Shown piece by piece: positions 20,701 to 31,814 of a stretch of 64,000 nt of DNA. Each line of letters opens with the position of its first letter. The stretch's first letter is position 1. The position numbers were made by a program, and so were the translations under genes. Below the pieces are notes generated by a model, which was given only the letters and a program-made list of their open reading frames with translations, was not told where the DNA came from and made no database searches. Source of the stretch: Acanthaster planci (lineage: Eukaryota; Echinodermata; Asteroidea; Valvatida; Acanthasteridae); contig NW_019091364.1 in NCBI RefSeq assembly GCF_001949145.1, forward strand, positions 3,239,083-3,303,082. The letters are read 5' to 3'.

Positions 20701-23700
20701 CGCAGACGTTTTATGAATGCTGAGTCATGTTTTCAGTTGTAGAAAATGCTCATGCACTTTACTGATTCCTCACATGAGTTGCCGGGATTACAATTAATTA
20801 TAACGTAAAATTAGGGCGATCAGGAAGAGTTTTTGACTTTTCATTGCCGGCAAAAAGCTGTGATTTATCCATTTCATTAGGTCGGTCTGGGCGGGTGTTC
20901 TGACACTGTCATCGGCAACGCACAACGCAGTATAAGCGGAATTTCAGGAGGCGAAAGAAAACGACTTGCCTTTGCCTCTGAGGTACGTAGTGTGAGGATT
21001 TTGAGCCTCATTCTTATGAAAAATTCAAGTCAGAAGATTCACCTTACGGTGTAAATGATTATAAACTAATGTAGAGCCTGCCGTCCACTCATTGCTTCGT
21101 TTTGTACAGAATTTATTGTAAATGTTTACAACAAAAGAACATGCAGTCAAGTTACTATTTTTTTTCTTGTGCTCCATGAGGATATTCTCATCTTCAATTA
21201 AGTACTTTCCATTCCTTGGAACTTACTGTTCTATAGCGTCCCAATTTAAATCTTTAGCTTCTAGCATATTCCTACAGAGACTGTAGTCTTGCTATTCTGA
21301 ATTATCAATGCATTTTGTTCCCTTACTTTACACTTTCGCGGAGGAATCTTTATTGGATCGAAGTAATCAGGTTTTTTGTACCTCTCAGGTGTTAACCAAC
21401 CCGTCCCTGTTGTTCTGTGACGAGCCCACTACCGGACTAGACTCCTACATGGCTCACAGCGTAGTGTCAACATTGACGCGTTTGGCCAGGGAGGGTCGCA
21501 CGGTGATGTGCACCATACACCAGCCCGCGTCGGCGACGTACCGCCTGTTCGACAGGTTAGCCTTATTTATGGTGGAAGTACACTTTCTTCGTTTCAGCAG
21601 AGAGCAATTTCTAAAGCCATACACTATGTACGATTCATGTGTTGCTTAGGTAGTCATTAAACATTGTGTTCATGTTTTGAATATTAGATTGATTCTACTT
21701 GCTGAAGGTGCCGTTGCATTTCAAGGAAGCCCTAAGGACGCCGTTTCCTTTTTTGAATGGTAGGTACGATTAGTAATGTGTGATTTTTTAACTTAAATTG
21801 TTACAGTATCCATTATATTAATTTTGTAATGTACAGCACTAAAAGAGCAGCTTGAAATCAATCCTGAGTTACCATATTGTGATCCGAGAAGAATGTTGTA
21901 TTTAAGAACCCACAAATGCCTGGATTCATTTATTAGTTTACAGCCTGTGAGTGTGTTTGGAACCCACTCTCGCTTTGATTGTAATATCGTACCTTGCACT
22001 TTCAGCCTGGGCTATTCGTGTCCACCAAATTACAGTCCTGCCGACTTCTTCATCAAGACCCTTGCGATTAAACCTTCAGATGAGGAGGAGTGTCGGCGGA
22101 GAGTCCAGGTACAACGTTTTACAAAACATATCAATGTTCAGATGTCTTGCAAAATTAACAGAACTGTGGCTTTCTTGCAATTTCAAATTTTACCTATTGC
22201 ATTAAGAATACCAATGAAATTGTTACTTTTTAGAAAACTACAATTTATTCCTACAGGAAGTAACGGCAGCTTTCTTGAAGTCGCCGTATAATGACGCCCT
22301 TAAAGAGAAAATCTTGCAGTACTGCACTCAGAACCCGGTATGACGGCTGTCGATATTAACATACATACCATTAGTGTCTTTTCTATAGAAGAGTCGTTAA
22401 GCGTTTTTTTTTTTACTTCACGAGGCCTCAGAATCCCGGTTCAATTACCAATATATGTAAAACATGACGTCACTCGTTTTACACTTACACTTTCCTGTAT
22501 ATGGAAACTCGATGGATTGTATTGCACCTCACTGCCAGAGGAAAACGTGCATGTAAAAAGAGCGTGACGCCATTATGTTACATGTGTATGAATCCTTTCA
22601 TAATGGGTCTAACATCATTTCCGGATGTACACCGGAAAGTGGTTAGGAACTCATTTAAACTTGTAGCATAATGTCAAGACGGTATACTTCGGAAGCATAT
22701 TGCTACCAACGCGATTTTAAAAAAACTCGTTTAAACGACATAGTTACCGCATTTATACGACTTATAGTATCTTGTTTAAACGACTTAGAAGCCCGTTTAA
22801 ACAATACAGCCGTCTCATTTAAACGACCTAGTATCTCGTTTAAATGACGTACATGTAGATAATTATCTCGTACTAAGTCATTTAAACGAGGTAAAATATT
22901 TTATTTCGTGTTGGCAGCAAATCCTCCAGAAGGATAAATTACAATTCAATAGACGTCTGCCAAAACAAATTTACAAATTAATACCCTTCATAAGTACAAT
23001 TATGAATGATGTATTTGTGTACTATTTTATACAGAAGCAAGATAAATCTGCGCTTATTGCCACCCACTCTCCGTAAGTACAATAGTGTGAAGCATTCAAT
23101 TGATTGGGAGCTTTCATCTGATTATCGGTTGAAATAAGACAATACTTGTCAATTGAGTAGAAAATCTTTGCAAGTCAGAGCACGTGTTTTGATATCATAG
23201 TCACTTTTAAACCTTAACAGGTACTCTTTGGGCTTGTATTCAATTCGATGCTTTGGTCGCAGATACAAGGCTTCTTGGTGGCGCCAATTTACAGCTTGCG
23301 TTAAGAGAGCTTACCTGGGCAACAAGCGGGAGCCTCTGATGTCAAAGATCCGTTTTGTGCAGACAATCGTAAGTATACATCGCAATTAATTGCTACAGCT
23401 ACATGTGTATCAAACGTTATGGTGTTTAACCACTCTGTGTCGAAAAAAGGCATATTGACACCCTTTTACCTTATCGCAAGGCAGTACGTATACGGGTCTG
23501 AGCGCGACGAGAGTTAATTTTTGCCCTGGCCTGACATTTTGACACAAGTCACTGTGATTTGTCAATTTGATTGATTTATTCATTTCAATACAAACTGCCC
23601 TCACTTGTTGTCTGTCCCCTTCACTTGTTTTCTGTTCCCCTCCTTGAGGCCCTTGGACTCATACTAGGCCTTGTGTTCCTCCAAGAGAAGATTGACCAGG

Positions 23701-26700
23701 ACGGTGTTCAGAATATCACCGGTGTCCTGTTTCTGCTGGTGTCCAACTCGGCATTTGCTAACACTTTCACGACAGTCCAGGTATGTCCAAAAAAGGTTGG
23801 AGGGCATATCCATTGTTAACCTTTAGCTGAAGACGTTTTAGACGGTTTAGAATGCTTAAAGTTATACACCGAGATGTCACACGATTCAAATTTGGTTCAA
23901 ACGTTCCACACACATTTGTCTCAAATGTCAATACCTTTGTGATAATGCCTACCGACATTGTTTTTTTGTTTACCCGTCAATCTACCTAGAGCAGAAGCAC
24001 ACCCTAATCGGCTGAAAATGAGCCATAATATTAGTCGGGAGTACATGTATTCATTTTTGTTAGTAGTTACACGACCGCAACCGCGCAACGCAATAACCGT
24101 TTGCGAACCAGTGGAAGCGCACTTCCTATACCAAAGGAGACTTCGTTACAATTAGGAAACCTGCGTCCTCTCTTTGTCGCGCTTTAGGCTCATTGGATGT
24201 CCTATTTATTTTTGACGATGTTTGGAAAGTCTAACAGAAAAAATCCGCAGGACCGAGTCTCAGAATGTTAGTGGTCATCTTTACGTTTCAGGTGATACCC
24301 AACGAAATTGCCCTGCTGAAGAGAGAGCATTACAGTGGCATGTACAGGGTGGACGCCTGGTTCCTTGCCAAGTTCGTCACAGAGGTACATGGACCTTTCG
24401 TTTCTTCCCTAAAAATGTCTCAGTACAAAGATGAAGCATCAGAAATGGCATATTCAGATATTAAAAAAATGGAAAAATAAAATAGGAAAAGCGTTTGTTC
24501 TAACCAAATTTGCCTTTTAACCTGCTAATTTTCAAATCTGATTGTGGAGATCAAAAGTTATTGCGATGAAATTTGACTGTAAACTTAAGATGACTGATCA
24601 ATTCAAGCATTCGTCACTCTGGTCGTTTTATTTCAATTTGCGTTAACTCCACGAGATTTTGTTTTTAATGACTGTTTTTGTTTGCTCGTTTGTTGTTCTC
24701 TGTAGATTCCGGTCCACATAATTCTGCTTCCATTGATTCTTGTCACGGTCCCCTATTGGATGATTGGTAAGGACGGATAAAGTTTATTAGAATTGCCTTT
24801 CAGATAACTAGAGATTAAATTTTGACGAGCATAAACTTTTGCAATTTGCATTCAACTGGAATATAAAAGGTCAAATTCTAGATTTACAGGAGGTTGAGTT
24901 CATGCCATTATTTAGTAGTAACTCTATGAAAACAGAATAGAGCCTGAAAGTTGACCCGTGATGACGCGCCTCTGGAACCCTTGGATAGGAAAAAAAGTGC
25001 AAAGATTTTAGAATTTGTAATATTTTTTCGTCCAGCTACTTCTTAAAAAATCCAAACAATATCCTGCCAAAAATTGACCCATCACTTCCGAAAATCTAAA
25101 ATACATAAAGAACAGTGCAATGCGCCAGTTTCGTACACAGTTGAATATTTACGGTTTGAAATTTCATGGTAGTCCGTCGGTAAAAACCGAAATAAAAACA
25201 GATCTAAATATTTTAAACAGGCTTATAATTTATAAGTAGTAAATCTAAAGCAATATTCTACTTCAAATACGAAAGATTCTAATCTTTTATCTAACCTTTG
25301 CTGACAACAACTGCATGATGTCAACAACAGAATATGAACCCACCGACTGCAAGTAGGTAAATCTTTGCAACGTTGCATAATCTCGTTTTCACGTAAGCAC
25401 GGGCAGTGAAAACAAACGTGCATGAACATGGAGACCTAGGTACGATATCGCCAGAAGTGAAAGGTCGCTACGAAAATTCGTTTTTTACATATCTCAATTT
25501 AACTTTTCCTAAATATTACTTGAGGAAGACAAAGGTAAAACCCCAACATGATTGTCGAACGTGATAGGACGGTCCAGCGTAAAATCCCCATATATAGGAG
25601 GACCGCTCGAGGGTTCCGGAAGCTCGCTGCGTGACCTTTAACTTTCAAACTCTATTGAAACAGATAAAGTCATATTTAAGCTTTTTTGTGAATTAAAAAA
25701 AGGAGAATTTCTATTCAACGTAACAGTTGATTCCTCATAGGTTCATAATATTATATAGATGCACCGACTGCATACGACTGCATAGTGGGCACATTACGTT
25801 TGCTGAGACATATTTGCAACAGAAAGCGAGCAAATCAGCGAAAACAGTTTATATTGCTCTCACTTGTCACCAGTTTTTGAAACTTATTTACTCCACAGGT
25901 CTGTATCCGGCTGCCGTAAATTTCTTCACAGCCTGCTTGGTAATTTGCCTGTCCACCGGCACAGCTATTTCCTTTGGTATAATCTCAAAACATGTTAATA
26001 TTATTTTACTTTTCACCACTTAATTGATTTAATTATGTATTTAACTGCTGGCTAACAATTCTTTTCTCTTTTTTTCCGTAAGCGTATTTCTTATCTTCTG
26101 TCAGCCGTACCGTCTCCATGGCACTGGCGATCGCACCTCCGTTCGCTTTCGCCTTCATGTTGTTGGGCGGCCTTTTCATCAATGTTGGGTAAGTACAAGT
26201 CAAATTTTATGCTGAATAAAATTTTAAAAATTACATATTTCAGTTGTTCCTATCTTACAAAGTTTTTTATCTCTTTAAGAGAAGTTTTGTAACTTGCAGT
26301 TTCTTGACCATGGGCCAGGTCCAAAAAGAGGCCGTCCAAAATTGCCTTTGATTGGTTTAACCCAGGGGGGATGCGTCCTCCCCTCTCAAAATGTTCTCTT
26401 TTTGTCTTTACAGTGTAGTTTTTTTTTCATCGCGCTGAGCCTTCAGAATTGTTGTTGAGTACTGATTTGCAGTCGTGTTCTCACCAAGTTTGAGAAAATC
26501 TGACATTCTGTTCTCGCACAAGGCTGATTTGATAATTAATGATTTTATATTGCACAATAAAGTTTCAGAAATATCACCCGGAACAGAGGAAACCTGCGGT
26601 TTTTTTTTAAATAGGGGGGGAGGGAAGTTGTGAACTGATCCAGCTCTTGAAACGAGTCTTTTTAGGTATAATGCTATAAATTTTTGCCTGATATGATCGT

Positions 26701-27901
26701 AATGCACGCAAGGTGGCCTCCTCTCGTTGGGGAAGCAAACTCTGTCAGCGGGAGATATAAGAAAGTTCACAGTTGCCTGAGGACAGGGGAGCGGTTCCGA
26801 GCGATAGCTGCTAATCAAGTACAACGTGACGCTGGATGACAATATCTATCCTAATGCTGCCGTCATGGTTTCTGTCTAAAATAGAAATTGATAACAATTT
26901 ACTCTGAGCACCGTGTGATTGTTAAGAAAGTTTAATTGCAATTCCTTCCTTTTTTGTTGTTCCCTTAGAGACATCCCCGTCTGGCTGGGGTGGTTCTCCT
27001 ACCTGTCTTGGTTTCGTTTTGGCTTCGAGGCATTGCTCATCAACGAGTGGTCACAGATAGACGACATTGGTACGACTACTGAAAACAAATTTGCAAACAA
27101 AGCTGTAGTTTGGGTCGAGTATGAAATTCCAACAAATCATCAGAATATTTTACAGAGCTTTATCGATACGACAATTTGCAGATTTATTACGAAAGGAATC
27201 AATCGATTGAGCAGTAACGCAAAACCAGTTTACATTATTTCGTGATCATGTCGCACATGATCACGATGAAACATCTCTGTTTCAGAGTGCCCAGTGAACT
27301 GGACCACGCCGTGTGTTGACGACGGCCAGATGGTGTTGGAAACGCTCTCGTTTAGTGAGGTATTTGGCACGTGAACTTTCTTACTTTAATTTCCCCTTTG
27401 AAACGAAAATGTGTTTCAAATTCAAGGCAACGAGAAACAAAATAAAAACAAAGTATACATTTAAAGGAACACAGCATGAAGTGGTATACACTGTGGTACA
27501 CACGTTATACACTAATCAGATTAGAAGCCATAACTGTGGTGGCACCGCACCCCGCACATTCTTCAGCTTGACGCGTGCGTGCATTTGGCAACTCACGATA
27601 CCTTCTTGGTCGAAGATGCACTTAACGCGCGTACCACCTGTCCACGAGCTTTGTATCGCCGCATTAATAGCATTAATAGCTTCTAATTCTGCTCGTCGAG
27701 ATACACTAAACTGGGGAGTTAAACAAAACAGTTTAAGGCCTACGCTTTGATGTTCTCTTTTTTCCCCAGAGTCATTTCCTAATGGATCTATGTTGCCTAG
27801 CCATCCTATTCGTTGGCTTCCGCCTGTTGGCATTTCTGGCTCTTCTGTACCGCTGCAGGCGACAAGTCAAACGTCAAGAGTTGAAGCCGTTAACTCAATG
27901 A
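14775..27901 (+). CDS. White-like ABCG half-transporter, complete, 20 exons, 711 aa
   Basis: Half-size ABC transporter with the ATPase domain before the membrane domain, as in subfamily G. Exons: 14775-14845, 18611-18879, 19019-19067, 19506-19692, 20564-20635, 20881-20982, 21389-21555, 21688-21759, 22006-22108, 22257-22337, 23035-23072, 23221-23368, 23649-23780, 24292-24384, 24706-24766, 25899-25976, 26083-26188, 26969-27069, 27286-27359, 27770-27901. Phases agree at all 19 junctions. Walker A GASGCGKSS is at about 128-136, Q-loop VQQHDLF in exon 4, signature ISGGE 237-241, Walker B LLFCDE 257-262, D-loop GLDS 266-269 and H-loop H294. Six hydrophobic segments lie in exons 12-20; the last loop carries [10 protein letters not shown] (a glycosylation site and cysteines). 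[11 protein letters not shown] and [19 protein letters not shown]-type motifs resemble Drosophila White more than ABCG2. It probably dimerises; the substrate is unknown. Exon 1 rests on phase and donor quality, so the start is a little less sure. Confidence 0.93.
16245..16850. repeat. Truncated, diverged copy of the 24.9-kb transposon
   Basis: It matches 24945-25470 nearly throughout, for example cctgccaaacactgaccctt, acggtttgaaattttatggt and gtaggtaaatctttgcaagg. The left end gcatgaaagttgac and gcgcttccggaaccct is preserved. Similarity stops near 16850, so the right inverted terminus is missing. It lies in ABCG intron 1 beside the nested NAA80-like gene. Confidence 0.7.
16890..17264 (-). other. 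Probable 3' flank of the NAA80-like gene with palindromes
   Basis: No reading frame. It contains the perfect 16-bp palindrome AGCTGTCTAGACAGCT (17139-17154) and a hairpin of the type ggggggtg ... gtgcccccc (about 17175-17210). On the minus strand this directly follows the TAA, so it may be 3' untranslated sequence. I see no convincing poly(A) signal. Confidence 0.35.
17265..17801 (-). CDS. NAA80: NAA80-like N-terminal acetyltransferase, intronless, nested in ABCG intron 1
   Basis: Single-exon frame of 178 codons from ATG at 17801 to TAA at 17265, clearly more GC-rich than the surrounding intron. [17 protein letters not shown] with CRTDRMRRL closely follows the vertebrate NAA80 (NAT6/FUS2) segment near its GNAT domain start; [15 protein letters not shown] and [15 protein letters not shown] follow the later GNAT strands. 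In animals NAA80 acetylates the processed N terminus of actin in the cytosol. Two oddities: the acetyl-CoA loop, normally R/QxxGxG/A, reads SKRGLG with serine in the arginine position, and a few residues after it are missing compared with the family. The long acidic N-terminal and proline-rich C-terminal parts of the human protein are absent. Either a divergent active enzyme or a decaying copy is possible. It is transcribed against its host gene. Confidence 0.7.
   Translation of the reverse strand: MIMETGTGLSLCPLRNRPDLVDSCAKLLNSIWPCCRTDRMRRLVAEESGDLPRILVLVERLESAPDLVIAHSRLIPVTYPDSPASILLEALCALQSKRGLGLSEQYTAETSGFEQIFLMCYESSRGFFERLSYQEYPVLTLKTVGANVMAHCDFAASWFGNSLPPGWESVYDAGPSTN
18330..18520 (+). 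repeat. Dispersed repeat family R1, copy 1 (just before ABCG exon 2)
   Basis: Contains agcaccccttcatcggttga, gagtgttcattttg and cttggtccaactcaggg. The same words in the same order occur at 51235-51375, and partly at 23990-24195 and 42860-42935. No coding frame and no clear inverted termini. Class unknown. Confidence 0.55.
19843..20016. mobile_element. Palindromic MITE, 174 bp, family P copy 1
   Basis: Near full-length palindrome. The left arm atacgggcgattcacaataa continues through caagagtttgcaacgcgttg and gccaatca to gtcgaccc. The right arm read in reverse has the same order with about ten mismatches. It contains a CCAAT word in each arm. It lies in ABCG intron 4. Target duplication is uncertain. 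Confidence 0.75.
20042..20300. mobile_element. Related palindromic MITE, family P copy 2, with an insert
   Basis: Same terminal arms as the element at 19843-20016: left agggccgattcaccctagtg ... gattttgcaacgcgttagcc, right (reverse) tttgcaacgcgttggccaat. The centre holds about 90 bp of extra sequence (cactggcggcagtaggcatg ...). The two copies are only about 25 bp apart in the same ABCG intron. Confidence 0.7.
22722..22890. repeat. 21-22-bp tandem repeat built on GTTTAAAC
   Basis: The core TTTAAAC or a one-base variant starts at 22730, 22752, 22775, 22796, 22818, 22839 and 22881. That gives spacings of 21-23 and one double spacing of 42. The consensus unit is about ctcgTTTAAACGACttagta. The word is itself palindromic. 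It lies in ABCG intron 10. Confidence 0.8.
23985..24195 (+). repeat. Dispersed repeat family R1, copy 2
   Basis: Words gagcagaagcacaccctaat, gcgaaccagtggaagcgcac and ccaaaggagacttcgtta match 51230-51345 in order, with an extra segment between them. It lies in ABCG intron 13. Confidence 0.5.
24928..25663. mobile_element. Non-autonomous DNA transposon with terminal inverted repeats, about 720 bp
   Basis: The left end aatagagcctgaaagttgac (24936 on) and the right end read in reverse aatagagtttgaaagttaaa (ending 25656) form terminal inverted repeats. They continue to a shared ctggaaccct / ccggaaccct motif about 45 bp in. The flanks gaaaacag (left) and gaaacag (right) could be a slightly decayed target duplication. 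It has no transposase frame. A partner copy is at 16245-16850. It lies in ABCG intron 15. Confidence 0.7.
27241..27265. repeat. Perfect short hairpin in ABCG intron 18
   Basis: The 11-bp stem CGTGATCATGT / ACATGATCACG has a 3-nt loop and ends 20 bases before the exon 19 acceptor. It could influence splice-site access in the pre-mRNA, or be chance. Confidence 0.6.
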
Positions 27902-28697
27902 AGTCTGACTGCTCAGAGCTACCAGAGTAGCAGGAAAGGTCTCGACAAAGGAAACGTGTTATGGACATGAAACATAAGCAAAATACATTTGTCAGTAACA
28001 CCATATTAGTACGACAGCTTTCCGACGAATTAATTCAGAAACAAACATAAAACCTGCGGGTTGGACTTTAGTACCTAATTAAACTTAGAGAACACGACTT
28101 CGCCCTCAAGTCCCACAATTGGAATTAAATCCAGGTGACGTTAGCTCCGCGTTTGTACACCTGCAACTGTGTAAATTGTTAATTGGCTCACTCACATCTT
28201 CAGTGCATTATTGGGGCCAGGTTAGTGATTTATATCTGCTTCAGCAGTGGTTTAAATTTGGGACTGGGGGATTGAGAAGTGCAGATGACGTATAAATCAC
28301 AAAATTTCCTAACCATGGATATTTGGAAAGGGGGGGGGATGCTGCATCAGATACTGAATACTAATCACTGATTGGTGATACTTGAATTACTAAAAAGAGT
28401 AGAGCTCTTTTTCAGAGATATATACCGTACATCAATATTTTGGAAAGACGTTTGATTATGGACATGGCATTATACAAAGAAACATCACCCCAAATAAGTG
28501 AAAATCTGTGCACAAAATAAAGACAACCTGATAGTTTTGCCGAGAAGTCATTAGGCCTGCTGGACGTTGCACTTTCAAAGCATCCTGGAACTTAATTGCC
28601 ACCACTAAATAATATTTGTTTACAATAAGCATATAAACATAAAAGCATAACATGTATGTCGTGCTGTATCAAGTGCAATTGTTTGGTAGTTCGTTTT

Positions 28698-28786
28698 GTC
28701 GCCCGGATTCTCCGGGCGACAGATATAAACGCATGCGCAGTAGCAGCAAATCCAGGAACTGACCGTGCACAGATGTACTGTGCACG
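28698..28786. repeat. Two adjacent perfect hairpins
   Basis: Hairpin 1: gtcgcccgga - ttc - tccgggcgac (28698-28720), a 10-bp stem. Hairpin 2: cgtgcaca - gatgtac - tgtgcacg (28764-28786), an 8-bp stem. They are separated by about 43 bases. They could be the two ends of a small element or structured RNA; no known RNA family is recognised. Confidence 0.55.
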
Positions 28787-28971
28787 CGTGGTTTCATCTG
28801 CATGCATTCTTGCGTGTAAAGTGAATGTAAATTGAAAAGGATGAAGTGTTAATGTTTCGAGCTTAGGAACAAAATAAAAGTTCTTGGAATTAAATTAATG
28901 GTGTTTTTTTTATTTTCAGATATCATTAAAAAAATATGTAGGCCTATGCATGGTGTGTAGTAAAACAAACT

Positions 28972-29118
28972 TAACATGGCTTATTTCGGTTGGACAGTCT
29001 ACCCTCAGTATTGGGAGATGACAGTTCCCTCGGCTTCGCCTCGGGAACTACTAGATAGTTTGTCAACACCCAGCACCTCGAAGAACTAACATCGACTGTC
29101 TAACCTGAAACCATGTTA
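28972..29118. mobile_element. Foldback element with central hairpin, 147 bp
   Basis: The left arm taacatggcttatttcggtt plus ggacagtc (28972-28999) pairs with the right arm, which in reverse reads taacatggtttcaggttaga plus cagtc (29094-29118). In the middle an inner hairpin, agttccc ... gggaact (29023-29049), surrounds cggcttcgcc. MITE-like and non-coding. Confidence 0.65.
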
Positions 29119-29539
29119 TGTTTATATATTAGGCCTGCCTCCAGAAACTTAAAGTTTGGCACCCGTATATAGTTTCTGTGGCCACATCATGCCCCCTAAA
29201 ATTAAGAAAGTTCTAGGCTGTGAGATGCTTGACCACCGTGCTCACGCACCTAGAGTTGCGCCAGCAAATAGGCCCAGAAATACCTGGCCGAACAAAATCA
29301 CAATTCACTTTCTCTGCTAGTACAGCATTTTTGTGGCCGTGAACTGCAGGTGGGGGGTTTGTCAAGAGGTGGGACCGGGGTGGAATCTACCAGCAGGCCT
29401 AGGATTGCCAGCTTGCATCTCTGAAACGGGCCCTTCCAAATCATGATTCGGCAAAAGAGTGAAGATGGGCTGTCAATTTTCCTTGGCGATGGGCCTGATG
29501 ACCTCATGACTGTGGGGTGATTTTTTCTCAGTGTAGAAA

Positions 29540-30200
29540 CATTTTCAAAACTCGCCGCTTCGGTGAAAATTGAAAGGAAAATGAAAGGTGAGGAGTTAGC
29601 TTTAGATTTATATGAGTCTTGAACGCCTGAGAAACTTGTATTTTTACTGATTTTTGAAGTAGGTGGTTCAGTCATTCTTGTCTATATGGCAGCTACACTG
29701 GTTTGCGCCCTAGATGCGCCGTCTGCTTACAAGGGCGCAGGCTATAAGTTGGCTAAATCCTACTTGTGTGAACTCAAACTCTCTACGAAATAGAACATTT
29801 TGTGGCAAAATAACTTGAGGATTTGCAGAAAATACAGGTCTAGGGGAGCAAAGAGAATATCAGCTTGTGTCTGAGCGAGATTTGGAAGAAATCAGTGCAA
29901 GAAATTTCGAGAGGTGTATCATCCGTATTTTAAAATGGAAAGGGGCTTCACGGGCATATAAGGGTGGAAAACAATATCTTCAAAAGTCATCAGTTAAGGA
30001 ATGTAAATTTGAACAGAAAATTAAAAACCATAACATTGACTTCAATTTGATGTGCGTCTTGAACGCCTGTGAAACTCGTGAGTTTTTTTCCAAACTTTTT
30101 GAAGTTCAGGTATCAACGGTTGGCTAAGGCAGTTTCAGTTATTAAACTTGCCTGCGCTGCACTGCAACCGTAGAGGCTATAAATAGCGCCCTCAAGTGAC
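29540..30200 (+). repeat. Diverged direct duplication (29540-29750 and 30000-30200)
   Basis: The best preserved match is 'gtcttgaacgcctgagaaac' at 29614 against 'gtcttgaacgcctgtgaaac' at 30057. Similar sequence follows in both (ttttgaagt.. then gcgc and ggctataa). The copies lie about 440 bp apart in the same direction. Low-copy repeat or tandem duplication. Confidence 0.45.
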
Positions 30201-31814
30201 ATGCTTCAATACTGATCTTCGCTATAGTATAGTAGTACTATTAGTAGCACTTTTATTTTTTTATTAGTAGCGCTGCGTGTGATGTGAGTGCTCAGGGATT
30301 TCTTGAGATGTGGTAAGTTTCCTTGCAAATCTGCACAGTTTTGGCCCCTCCCGTGTTTTGAGCCATTGAAAATGCGACCTGACATTTACATGTACTACAA
30401 CAGGAACAATGCTGTCTGCAAACAAGTTGGATCGGCTGTAGTAAAACCTAGGCTACATGTACATTTTTGTACTCACCATAATTCATGCACGAATGTTGCA
30501 AACATCATTTTATGGGGTATCGGTAATGCCCTACATACAGTACATGTATATTATGTACGTGTAGGTCCTACTTCTGAAAAACCTGCCAGTTAATGTCTAT
30601 TGAATGAGGAATGGTTATATGTATTTGCATTAATTATGACAAAAACCTCTTATTCACAATAGCTTGACGTCCCATCACTTTCCCTTTTTCATTTTATAAT
30701 TTTTTTCAATTTAATTTGAAGTTACAGTGAGGCATGAATTTTTATTCTTTGAATCATACATGTAATTAGAATTAAAATGAATTACATGAACATGTATTTA
30801 TCTGTCTAGATATTATTACAAAACTTCTCTATCTGTGTGTATTTCTGATAAAAGTCACACAATACAATATCACCAAATCTGCCTAGCTGTCATCGCCAAT
30901 GGGAATCTCAAAATACCAGGTGCGCAGTACTTTTCAGGCTCCGTATTTTTGATGATGCTCTCATTTCGCAAAAGTTAATCAAAGTCGTCATTAGTGCCTG
31001 TATCGGACATCCAACATTGATTGTGAATGAACGGCAATCATTTATCCCTTTTCTAGACAATTTCAACCGGTTTATTTTCGTATTTAGTCTGCAGAGGAAA
31101 AATTTATGCTCTATTGACAATTTTCCCGACTTCTCCCTGGAAATGCTTTCATTTGCACATACAAGTACCGATACCTGCAAAAACAAAAATGTCGAAGTGA
31201 CGATCGATCACTGACAGTAAATTAACGCCAGTGCATAATTTTGGTGAAACGTTTCACAACGAGAAAGTTGGAAGCGCAAATCTTTGTATGTGTAAATTAA
31301 GGTTACTCCACGATACATGTAGACCTACAGTGTATCAGACCTACATGTACATGTTCCAACATGATCAAGTACATGTAACACAATAAAACACTAAACAGTA
31401 TAGTAAAGAATAACGTTTGAGTTATGGAAGGGACTAACTTGGCCTGTGTTGTTGCCATGGGGGTTGTTGCCATGATGGCCTACACGTACATGTACTGGTA
31501 TGTTTTCCTTAAAAAAAAAAATCAAAAGTGAAGCTAAAATTGTCATGTTTTCTCTATTGTAATTTCAGACTAACCCTAAAATAACTGGAATTTATAGGAA
31601 AAAAATGGTTAGCCTCCAGCAGGGGGAAGGAGAAAAAAATGGTCCTAAATGTACTTAGTAACAAAAAGTGGATGGCCCCAATTTTTCAGATAGACGAGGT
31701 TAGAGCCAAATGACTATTTAAACTTTTTAAAATTAAAAATACATCCTTTGTGACAAATTTCTCTCTCAGTTGTATGATACATTAACGTGAACGTGTTAAC
31801 CTGTCATCACTATC

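Larger units (their letters stand above)
27902..31814. other. Spacer between ABCG and the zinc-finger gene
   Basis: No convincing coding exon. An AATAAA at 28516-28521 could end the ABCG transcript. The segment includes two adjacent hairpins (28698-28786), a foldback element (28972-29118), a diverged direct duplication (29540-29750 against 30000-30200) and AT-rich sequence from 30600 to 31800. The promoter of the zinc-finger gene should lie near the right end, but I see no TATA box there. Confidence 0.5.

Noticed and set aside
27313-27750. 145-codon plus-strand frame in the last ABCG intron
   Set aside because: No family resemblance. It overlaps exon 19 in another frame and ends before the last exon acceptor; the sequence is typical intron.
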